A stretch of DNA of 64,000 nucleotides from Lytechinus variegatus (taxonomy: Eukaryota > Echinodermata > Echinoidea > Temnopleuroida > Toxopneustidae). Positions 48,231-59,300 of the stretch are shown here, one piece after another. A program made the position numbers and the translations under genes. Each line of letters starts with the position of its first letter. Within the stretch, counting starts at the first letter, position 1. The notes beneath the pieces were generated by a model. That model saw only the letters and a program-made list of their open reading frames with translations. It did not search any database and was not told the origin of the DNA. The stretch spans positions 52,095,048-52,159,047 of the forward strand of contig NC_054741.1 in assembly GCF_018143015.1 (NCBI RefSeq). The letters run 5' to 3'.

Positions 48231-49802
48231 TATATCCTCAATTACAATAATTAATGACCATGGGCGTCATGCATTATAGATCCATTACTTGAAATAATTC
48301 ATCATCATCAGCTAGCATCGCCGCGAAGTTTAAAAAGTGATTCAATTCATTGTGATTCAATTCAATATGATTGAATTGCATTTATTTCATTCAACAACTT
48401 CAATTTGATGTTGAGGCAATGGAAGTGATGAGCAAAAATATTTGGGTCTTTGCAAAGAGCAAAGCCACTAACCCTGATGGAGTGTCTATTATTTTTTTTT
48501 TTAATTCAGATCCAAAGAAAAAATTATTATTTCATGTATAGGCCTACTTTCAATCATACATGCGATCCGTATCTCACTAAATAAATAAAGCAAGCTCTGA
48601 AAGCGAGCTGATATGCTACCCTAAATGTATTATTTTCATTAATTGTTTGATATAATTACTGTGGAAAATATCTCCCAAAATGTCATAGCAAGCGAAGTAT
48701 GCAAGCAAATATTGGTCCTGGTCATTATATCGAATTTCCTCATAACCCCATTTTCATTTCCTTTTCTCTACTTTTTTTTGGGGGGGATCGAGTCTTGAAA
48801 GTTTTTGCGGGGGCAGTCCCCAACTACTATGCCAGTGCTTTAGGCATTATACTCATAATAATGCACGGTCCTTAATCTGTTTTGTTGATGTTTGTATGGA
48901 TATTGCCTAACTCCTTTGATTACTTTTGTCTACATTGAGTTTGAAAACTCGAATTAGCACTTGGAAAATGTACTGTATATCGGGTAATAATAATTTGCGC
49001 ACAATTTATTCAAAAATTATCATGAAATTGATTTTCATACAAAAATTCTCACAGTTAAAAGTACAATTAAAATGATTAATTGAAGTCAAGGATTTTGCTG
49101 GATCTCAAAATTCGAAGGCTTGTGCGCACTAGGCTGAAAATATATCTTTAAAAAGGATGCTCCAGGCGGTCTGAAGATATTTATACTTCAATAAATAGTG
49201 TAAAATTCTCAGAGCAAAATGTTGAAAATTTCTCGGATAACAAAGTTTTTTTAATTTTAAAGAGTGACGGGTGAAACAGTAGGCATGTCTTCATGAATAT
49301 TATTTAGGTGGGCTGATGATATCACATCCCCACATTCTTTTTCTAATGTTATTACATGAAATCATAATTGTTTCATATTTCCAAAAACGTGTAAAAGAAG
49401 TGTCTCCATTGTGGTGAAATAAGGTGCAGCAAGAAATAACTAATGCTCTTAATCACTTGCAAGGGCGCCGGAAGCGGGGGGGCAGGGGGGGCACTTGCCC
49501 CCCCCCCCCAAAGAAAATTTTTTGGGGGCAAAACGAGATTTTGCCCCCCCCCCCCAATGTGCCCCCCTAAAAGTAGAAAAATGATATTATTTAAGGACAA
49601 AAGTAAACGATGAAGGCACTTTTCTGCCTAAGAATTGTCATTTCTTTTGTCAAAAATGAAAAAATTTCGCCCCTTACGGGGCAATTACACATCTTAGTAA
49701 GCCTTGCGTCTTTTGACGAACATGTCCCTCTCTGAAACATACTTTTGATAAGCCCCTTTTTCCATCTTATTACAGTGTGTGTGATAACGGTTAACCTTTT
49801 AA

Positions 49803-50433
49803 ACCCCCATTCCACAGAGAACAAGACCGCTGGAAGACCTTTAAAAGACCATGAATTTTGGTTGATCTTTCAGAGGTCTCTCAATGAACCTACAATGGTC
49901 TTTGAGGTCTTACACGAGTCCTGACCAATCTTTCAGTGGTCTTCGTGGTCTTCATGGGCTCCAAAACTTTTTGAAACGGTTCAAAACAGTCTTACAACGG
50001 TCTTACAGGAAAATTGTCTTTCAGTGGTCTTTCAGCAGTCTTTCAGCGGTCTTTCGATGAACTTTCAAAGGTCTTCATAGTCTTTTATTGATCTTTCGGC
50101 AGTCTCTCAAGATTTTTGCGGAGATCACTGTAAGACTCATGAGAGATTATTGAAAGATCATTGAAAGACCAGGCAAAGTCCATGGAAAGAATTCAGAAAG
50201 ATCACTTATTGCATAAAAGATCTCTGAAAGACCAATTGAAAGATCTCGAGAGGACTAGTCTAAGACCAGTACGACAAGAAATATCCATCAGTCTTTCAGA
50301 GTTCTTTGAGGGGTCTTTCTGAGCCATTCCACAGAGATGACAAATTTCATTGATCTTGAAAACCGCTGTAAGACCTCACCAATTTTAAGTCTTTCAGTGG
50401 TCTTTCAATGGTCTCCGTTCTGTGGAATGGGGG
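49803..50433. mobile_element. Foldback element with GGTCTTTCA arms
   Basis: Ends CCCCATTCCACAGA and, inverted, TCTGTGGAATGGGG. The arms are arrays of GGTCTTTCAGTGGTCTT-like units on the left and GAAAGACCATTGAAAGA-like units on the right, with partial mixing near the right end. It is inside the hAT-like element 49460-51975. Confidence 0.88.
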
Positions 50434-50520
50434 CCTATTAATGAATACATTTCAGATTAAAAAATTTGCATGCTGGCTGTGTCGGCTAACAAACGCGCGG
50501 TCGCCCAGAAACTCTCAGAC

Positions 50521-50678
50521 CGGGGTGGTGTTTCATCAACATTTTCGTCCGACAAGTTGTAAGATCTGACAACTTTCCTGTATTCTGATTGGTTGAGAAA
50601 CATTGTTACCATATTAACGATAAAACATGACTTGTCGGATAAAACGTCCTACAAGTCCTTTCATGAAACGCTCCCCGG
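50521..50678. mobile_element. MITE (GTTTCAT/CGACAAGT family), copy 2
   Basis: Same layout as 30000-30162: GGTGTTTCATCAAC, TCCGACAAGTTGT, TGATTGGTTGAGA, GACTTGTCGGATAAAACGTC and ATGAAACGCTCCCC at the right end. Confidence 0.9.
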
Positions 50679-53051
50679 ACCCGATATCACCAACGCGCGT
50701 CAACGCTAGTTTTATCTGGAATCTGGAAATAGCTGTAAAACCGAAAAGTACTGTTATAGAGGAATGAGTAGTTGCTAAATGAGAAGATGCTAGCTTGAGT
50801 CGGCGAATGGAGTGCAGAGCAGGAGTACTCATCTATCAAATAATCAAGCCTTTTCTTCAACCTTTTCTGGTTTACCATGTTTACCGTCTTTATCAGGACT
50901 ACGCTCGTTTGAACAAAAAATTACTCGACTATCAACCGTCTACTTCTTCCTATCAATTTCACTTCTTCCTCTATCCACTTTTTTCGAAAACTCCACAATG
51001 TACCGTCAACCACATCCGCTGTTGAAATGTAATCGTTTTCTTCTAAATAATGTTACATAATGTACATTATGAACTGCCGTAGTTTGTTAGTTCATGAGTA
51101 TTTACAAATGAATATTTCCTGGAATTTGATATTCATCATTTCCTAGTTATGGTCACATTTTCCCCAGAAAATATGTAAAGAAAAAAGAAGATTTTGAAGG
51201 GGTCATCCAAAAGTGCTTTACCAGCCATACAAAACATGCCAAAGGAAACACATAAATCGCGTAATGTTTTAAATTTTCAGAAAAAGTTTTAAATTGTTAG
51301 ACAATAATTAAGCAGGTCATATTTCTTTTTCCTCCAGTATCAAAATATGAAATGTTTTGCCTATGCATGGATAATCAGGGACTCTCTCCAATGCTTAGGT
51401 CAGAAATGATTTAAATAGAATGGGGATTTAAGCGCTTATCGTCGTCTGCCACGTCAGAACAGTATGACATTTTGAATTTAAAAAGACATTCATTAGAATG
51501 TATTTTGTTTCTGTTGTTACGCTTCTTCTGCTTACACTCTTTGAAACTTATGATAATTATGCTCTCTCGCGTCGTCCGTGTATGTAAATGTACATAAATA
51601 AATATTTCTGAAAGGATATTGCATGAAAAATGTAATTTCTGGTATTTTGAGTCAATATAAGCGTATTACGTAATTTAATTGATCAGACACGAAAACCACA
51701 TTCCGAATTAAGCGATCGTTTTGCGCGTAGATTTCATACGTTCTCATAAACTCTGAGTATAGTCTTTCGTAGTGAATTCTATGTTTAATTCTCAAGAAAT
51801 TTATTTTTGAATTCTCTTAGAAACGTAACTTTTAAACTCCATTTTTACACAAAGTCCTTACCGTGGGGGCACGCCCTCTCCCCCTCGATCGCTTCGGTAT
51901 CTCACGCTGTCAAAAATATTGTGCCCCCTTCGGGATTTTGCCCCCCAAAAAACTGAAAGTGTTCCCGCGCGCCTGATCACTTGTCAATCAAATTGTTTTA
52001 ATTCTTAATTGGAAGATTTTTTTTTCAATAAACCTAATTTCATGTAATAAAATACAAAAGAAAAAATGGGGATATGAATATTCATGAAGACACAGTATAA
52101 CTGTTTCACCGGAAGTATAATGGAAATCTTTAAGATTCAATAGTTCATTAATTGTTTTCCACTTTTGAGCAACTTTTCAATCATTTGGCAAAAATTTAGA
52201 AAAGAAATCAAGCAGATACAATTTATCATTTTATCAGATTGAGGTTAAAAATGAAAATCGGTTGATTGTTATCGCATTTGGCTAACTTGTTTGAACAGAC
52301 AAGACTACTGCTTAATGGCGATTTCAGTTTCCTCGGAACGGACGCAAAATGTAACAAAATTTGCTGGTTTGCCAATATTTTCACAAAAAGTAATTTTTTT
52401 TTAGGTCTCGATCTTTTCATAAGTTCACACCACTATACCTTATTTTCTGTATATTCCTTAGTTTATTCATATATTGCATGTCTTTATTTCTCTCTGGATT
52501 TTTTTTTATGTTTCGTTTCCATTGGTTTCATGAGAATGTTACTTTTTGTTGGATAAAAATTATAAACTATTTCAGGAATTTGAATTGATATTTTGCTCTT
52601 TCTGAGGGTTCACATAATTTTGTGTTATCCGGTTAACGATTTAGGCTACTTTTAACTAGACTTAACTGATTTACTTTCAGAATAATTACTATTAAATAAT
52701 TCAAGCGAAGTTTTATCAATTTTTAGTACAAAATGTTAGGAAATATTATAGAGAACAAAATAGAAGATGATTACAACTTATTGAATTCACAATTTCAGTG
52801 TAATCTAAAGACAAAAAAGAAGGCTTCAAAATATAATGTCCGGACACTCGACCCCCATCCTACTGAACATGCATGAAAATCGCAATTTGATGGTATTATG
52901 ATTTTTTTTACATATTTACTGCACACATATGGGGGCTGAAGCCCTCCCCCCCCATGCATGCCGAGCTAGACGTATCACATGAATATTCACGATATACGAA
53001 ACGCGCCGAAATAAACAATGACGTTATCACGAGATGCTGACACGGAAGTAG

Positions 53052-53330
53052 ATGCGGTATTATAGCTTCAGCTGTTTTTGTGCAATGCCAATGAATATTG
53101 TAAACAACAGACAGCTAACCGCAGCAGAGTTGTTTCATATAGGAAAATCGGAAAGTCGAGATCATCTCAACAGTAACTTGTTACAAGCAGAACATTTATA
53201 TGATTTCTCTCATATTATTGTTGGTGAAGCTATAGAACATTTTGTCGGGATTATTTCTGTGTGTGCTACGAGTGCGACAGGACATTTTTTCTGTTGGAAA
53301 AAGGAAACCAAGCACAAGACAAGAAGATGA
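53052..53330 (+). CDS. Possible upstream ORF of GABARAPL2
   Basis: A 92-codon frame (81 codons from the second Met at 53085) runs directly up to the GABARAPL2 start and ends with TGA overlapping its ATG as ATGA at 53327-53330. The product matches nothing I recognise. It reads MPMNIVNNRQLTAAELFHIG near its start and ends in a basic [10 protein letters not shown] tail. If the mRNA begins upstream of 53052 this is a uORF that would restrict GABARAPL2 translation to leaky scanning or reinitiation; otherwise it is chance. Confidence 0.3.
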   Translation: MRYYSFSCFCAMPMNIVNNRQLTAAELFHIGKSESRDHLNSNLLQAEHLYDFSHIIVGEAIEHFVGIISVCATSATGHFFCWKKETKHKTRR

Positions 53331-56300
53331 AGTGGGAGTTCAAAGAGGAACATTCGGAAGGTGAATGACTATTTTCAATTCAATTAGATTGAACATGTAA
53401 AGGGGAGAGGCTAGAGGAGGCGGGATAGAGCCAGAGGTCAACCAAGAGGATTTTGTGATGATTTTTATAAATGTGATATTGATATTCAATTGACAAAGAG
53501 TCCTTACGACCTAGGCTTAGTAACTCTTCTTGGCGAGGTCAGTCAGGGCCGGGCATGGGGCGGGCAATGCCCGGGGGGGGGCCACTTACATTGACGAGTG
53601 GATACCATGCGCGACCAAAAAACACGTAAAAAGGATGTCTTTTTACAATAGGGCACGTTACGTACGTAACGTGGTAAGGGTGTCAAAAACACAAAAATAA
53701 TGAAAAAAGGGTAGCCTATCTATTTTACTAGGAAACTTACGCGTTTAGGGTCGAATTTGAGGGGATGATGAAATAGAATTAAAATTTTTTATAAAGGATG
53801 GCCTTTTTGCCCCAACACTTCGTGTTTAGAGTCCGATTTGCGCGAGGTGTAGAAGGTGGGGTCGTACTAAACCAAATAAGGTAAAGCCGACGACCGAATG
53901 ACCCGTAACAATAAAGCATTCCTGTACTTGTTTAGGGGCTCATTTCAGGGAATATTTGCCAAGAGTATCGTTTTGTTTCCAATACTTGTTAAGGGTTGGG
54001 TTTTACACGCCAATACTTGTTAAGGGGTGTATTTTCAGAATATTTAAATTACGTGTTTAGGGTGCTTTTCGAGACCCCATGGTCGCGCATGGTATCCACT
54101 CGTGAATGGAAGTGGCCCCCCCGGGGGGCAATGACTATACACTTGCCTTGCAATAATTAATGGAGGGGGCCCGTAGCCAGGCCAGGCGGCTTCTTGAGAG
54201 TCAGTAAATGAATTTTACTCTCAAGAATCCGCCTGGCTGGGGACGCCGGGGGAGGAGGAGTGGGAATAAGTCTTGAGGACTCCTACCTCGAGCGAAGTTC
54301 GTGCAGGCTCCACTCCACTTCAGTCTTCACTACCGCTACGCTACGCTCCACATTAAATTCTGTAATTAGAATGAATACATGTGTGTGATGCTGATCTTAC
54401 TACTTCTCTTCCTTCAGTATTTGGAAACGTGTCTCATTCTAACTTGGTTCAGTAGTGGGGTCACAAAATAAAATTGACATATTCCATGTCAGACTAAGAA
54501 ATGATTTAGGGGTGTTACGATACTGCAACAAATAACAATAAAATAATTTGAAATTTAATTTCCCTTTTTTTTATTACAGGAAATAATTACCCATATACAA
54601 ACAAATCATAAATGATTACAGGAAATAATTAACCACATACAAACAAATCATAAATGATAATGGTCTTACGTCTAGGCCTTACGTCTCTTGAAATCAGTTC
54701 TGGCAATAATTCCAAATGATAGTATCCAAATAAAAGTCCAAGTTGGCTGGCGAAAATTCTTGTAAGTTAAAGTTCACAAGGATGGCGATGATGAAACTGA
54801 TGTCGAAGCACGATAAATAACAAGAGTCACTGTAACGAGTTGAAATGTCCATGAAGACGATGTTGATGATTAATAGTCAATTTCAGCAATCCATGGGTTG
54901 AAGAGTGTTCATTAAACAGGTTGATGATCTCGATGAGAACTGAGAATTCCTCTCTCAAAATAACTTCAAACAGTTCATTGATGGCGGAAATAAAATTTTT
55001 TTCAAAAGTTATATATACGACTGGTTGCGCTTTCTTCGGAACGATGCTTATCTACAGTAGTGTGTATCATTGACTACAAGAATTGATCACCGGTCATTCA
55101 TAAAGGTGGAAATAAAACTCTGCTCTGACGTAAAGTCTGGCGTGAAATTCTTAGCTCTGATCTGATGTGATGATGTCCTTGAAGAAACCGACAGTTATAA
55201 ATACAAAATTTCAACTATTCTAGAAGCTTCTGGTATTGTCTTTAAAAAGAATGTTCTTCTTTCTGGGGCAATGACCTCAGTGAAATTAACATGTCAATAT
55301 CATATAATCCTACTGTTCTTTTCACTGCAGGCTGGCTATTGCAGTGTAGGGTGTACATTTTTAAGGCATGCCATTCTGCCCTAGTTTATAAATGCAGCGA
55401 TTCAGGAATCAACTTAGTTGCTCTTTGAACACCTTAAATTTTCACAGCATTTTCCTTAAGCCTTGGCCACCATACTATGTTCCAATAAAAGCCATAAACA
55501 AACTTTGTAAAGTTGGTCATGTGTCCCTGGTGATATCAGTAAGGTTTCTTTTACTTTTTAGGACAATTATAGAACAGAAATATATTTGCTAAAATTTTGC
55601 TACTGAAATTTATGATTCTTGAGTTTGCTTTTCTTTTTTTTTGCAATAATTTTGTAAGTGGCTTCATAAGCCACACTATGATAATTGAATTGCTTCAAAC
55701 TAGGGAGAATATTTGTAATGTAAGATGAATCATTTACTGATTAAACTTAGAAGAGCAAATGCTGAGATGGCTTAACTCATTGCTTCAACTACTCCAAGTA
55801 AAATTGTTACATAGACATAAACAAATAAAAGAAAATAATAAGGATTGATATCAGTTACTCCTCTATGCAATGTTTTACAAATAATTTTTTTAGGGTTAGA
55901 GATTTTAAGAGTCCTCCAAGATCTGATTCAACTAGTTTGAATGAATTCCTTTTTTTTCCAGAAAGCACCCATGTCCTTGACCTCTGATGTTGCCAGAAGG
56001 AAACCTGATTCATTTCAACATTACATTGGTGGCTCAGTGAACTGAATATGATTTTTAATAAATCTTTCTTGCTAACCCAGACCACAGGACATCAGAGTCC
56101 TCCAAGATTCCATTTAAGTATCCAGAAAGGATTCCCGTCATCTTCTAGAAAGAGCCAAAGTCCCAGATCCCTGATATTGACAAGAAGACCTTCCTGGGAG
56201 GTGTTTCACAAAGATGTTCGTAAGTTACGAAGGATGTTCAAAAGTTATATACGACTGGTTGCACTTTCTTCGGAACGATGCTTATCCACAGTAGTGTGTA

Positions 56301-59300
56301 TCATTGACTACAAGAATTGATCACCAGTCATTCATAAAGTTGCTCATAACTTATGAACACCTCTATGAAATACTTACCTAATGGCTAATCCCTGTCGACG
56401 TCGCATTGGCTCAGTTAACTGAATGTGATTTTAACAAATCTTTTTAACCCAGACCACAGGACATCACAGTCCAAGTCTCTTAGTCAACTACTGTGAAAGA
56501 CTTCATATCTTGTTTAAAAAGCACCAAAGTCCAAAACCTCTGATATTGCGAGAAGTAAACCTCTGATTCGTTTCGACATTACATTGGCTCAGTGAACTGA
56601 ATATATTTAATTTAATCTTTTGCTTTCTTGCTAACCCAGGCCACAGGACATCCTCCAAGATCATATTCAGGTACCCAAAAAGGATCCCTGTCATCTTCCA
56701 GAAAGCAACAACTTCCAGATCTCTGATATTGACAAAAGGAAACCCCAGATTCCTACCGACATCACATTGGCTCAGTATATGATTTTTTATATTTTGTTTT
56801 CTTTACCCAGACCACAGGACATCAGAGTCCTCCAAGATCCGATTCAAATATCCAGAAAGGATTCCCGTCATCGTCCAGAAAGCGCCAAAGTCCCAGATCC
56901 CTGACATCGACAAAAGGAAATTCCTGATTCCTGCTGACATCACAGTGGCCCAGTTTATGTGGATTATCAGAAAGAGGATACAGCTGCCTGCCGAAAAAGC
57001 CATCTTTTTATTTGTTGGCAAAGTACTCCCACAGTCAAGGTAATTTTTTTAACAGTCATGACTAGAAATTAAAATTATAATAATGATGATAATGATATGA
57101 TTATGATAATGCTGATGATGATAATGATAATACTAATAATGATAATGAATAGTTATAATAATAGTACTGATGACAATACTAGCAATAAAACATTCATGAT
57201 ACTATAATTTATTCTAAGATATCTTTTTTTTACAGAATTGGCAGAATTATTATAACTATTCATTATCATTATTAGTATCGGCTATCTAGAAACTATAGTT
57301 TAACAGTTCTTGTAGGTATGGGTCCAGTTTTCATGCCTCCACCGACCATACATGTAGGTAGATACCAGAGGCATTATAGGGATTCCTGATAATTATATTT
57401 CCTTTTTTATGTTGTTTCTACAATATTTAGCATGAATTGGCACAAAAGAAAGAAATTCTAGGCAGATGATGTCCGGCAATGGATTCTTTCCTTTCAGATA
57501 AAGAATATACATGTAATAAGCAGTTGATCATGAGATCATAAATCTTTCACATGTTCATGAATCGTATCACAATGACTCATAACAATAAGAGAATTACAAT
57601 CACATGAACGTGTACATTATGAAGTCAGAAAACAAACAGCATGTACATGTCAGGTCACATAGTTCACAGTCAGTATGGGGATTTCCCATTCATGCAGTTT
57701 ATGCAGTTACACCCTTTGTAACACAGAACTCAAGCATTTTGAGCTCTAAATTTAGGTGGTTACATTTCCTTATTTCCATGTGCATGTACAGTTCATCTGG
57801 GCCCTGTTGCAGAAAAGTTACCGTTATGGTAACTTTACCATTCAGTGGTAACCACCATGGTAATGCTGATCAACAGCCAATCAGAATCAAGGATTCCATG
57901 CAACTTACCGCTGGATGGCAAAGTTACCATAATGATAACTTTTATACAACGGGGTTTTTTTTTATGAATGGAATTTCAAATTAAAAGAGAAATGCCAGTA
58001 GTTTCAGTAAACACTGATTTCATGAGAAAGTCTGTAAAACCAGGCTTAATTGTCAGTATATCATCGAGGATCTAGATCTCGTACAGTTACATAAACTTAA
58101 CTTTGTGAAATCTTGAAATCTACGCTGAAAAATGTTCACACTGAAGATCACCAACACAGATAAGCGCACGTGGGACAGTGTATTATTATTGCTTTGAATG
58201 TCGGCCCAACGCTTGACCCGAATCCTGTGCTTATTTGCTAATTTCTCAGCAATTACACAATTTCTTCCAGAATCCTTTGGCACATATCTTTTGTTTATAA
58301 TACAAACAGACAATTTGGTGGTCTTTTCATTGGATTCTGTACGAACTCATTTTGATGTCATTACCACAACTGGAAGTTACCTTCAAATGAACAACTAAAA
58401 TATAGAGGATTGATGCTCGGCAGCAGATATTGGTCACCTTGAATGTCAAGTTGCATACATGTATGATGAAAGATATAAATCAGAATATTACAATTACAGT
58501 TGAAGGCTGTACTTGTGATACATGTATATTGTAAATTTGTACCCTGCATTTTTCAAACATTTACCGGTACATGGAATTACACATTTGTGTTGGTAGTGGT
58601 ATACATGGAGTACAGGGCCTATATTCTATCTGTGGCCTTGCTCTACAAACAATGTTAGTGTGGCTATTTCACAACCATCCAAATGATCCAATGAACATGG
58701 TAGTCTAGGTTTTTTGTAAACAGTGGTAAGACAAGTCTAAAAATGTAGATGGGCAGCACATACAGTGCATACGGGGAGGTTTTCTAAATAGTCACGAGCA
58801 AATGAAGTGAGCAAGTGACAACTTTGACATTTCCAAAATGAAAACAAAGTTTGTTACAGATTTTAACACAGTATTCAATCTTCATATTTTTCCCTTATTT
58901 TCTTCCTTGATCATAGAACTTTTTAAAGAGAAAATGCCCCTCCCTTAATTGTTTGCTAGTCCTTGTAAATAGGAAGGAAAAAATCCAACCATTCTAATTA
59001 GAAAGTAAACTATATTTCAGAACGCAAACATGGATTGGTTCTGTTAAATGTCTGGTTTCTGTAGGTGAAAAAATGGTTGTTTAAACGTAGCCCCTACAAG
59101 ACCTACATGAAGCAACTTTGAGATCAGCCAGGGATTAAATTTTCATTTTGATGTGAGTCAGAAAATAAACTGTAGTCATGACAACATCCAATGTATGTAG
59201 ATAAAGAGGATGAGAAGGCTCAAATGTCAAAACTACATACAGTACTTGGGTATAAGTTACAATAGTGATATAAAAAAAGTGATGGTAATGTCGAAAGGGG

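Larger units (their letters stand above)
49460..51975. mobile_element. 2.5-kb non-autonomous hAT-like element
   Basis: Starts CAAGGGCGCCGGAAG and ends with the inverse of CAGGCGCGCGGGAAC. Both ends are followed inward by poly-C/poly-G and TTTTGCCCCCC-like sequence. It is flanked by a perfect 8-bp duplication atcacttg (49452-49459 and 51976-51983), the hAT target-site length. No transposase is seen; the interior holds a foldback (49803-50433) and a MITE (50521-50678). Confidence 0.85.
49145..52150. mobile_element. Family B MITE split by a 2.5-kb insertion
   Basis: The left part 49145-49459 starts AAAAAGGATGCTCCAGGCGG. The remainder resumes at 51976 and runs to about 52150 (TTCATGAAGACACAG, GTTTCACCGGAAG). 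The left part matches 8183-8600. The split coincides with the 8-bp duplication of the element at 49460-51975. Confidence 0.8.
47718..53326. other. Divergent intergenic region TMEM231/GABARAPL2
   Basis: 5.6 kb between two start codons pointing away from each other, so it must hold both promoters. The middle (49145-52150) is nested transposons; the flanks 47718-47930 and 52700-53326 are the most likely promoter sites. A CRE-like TGACGTTA lies at about 53020. A diverged interspersed repeat with TGGTCCGAGGAAGAGAATTC lies at 47940-48230. Confidence 0.7.
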
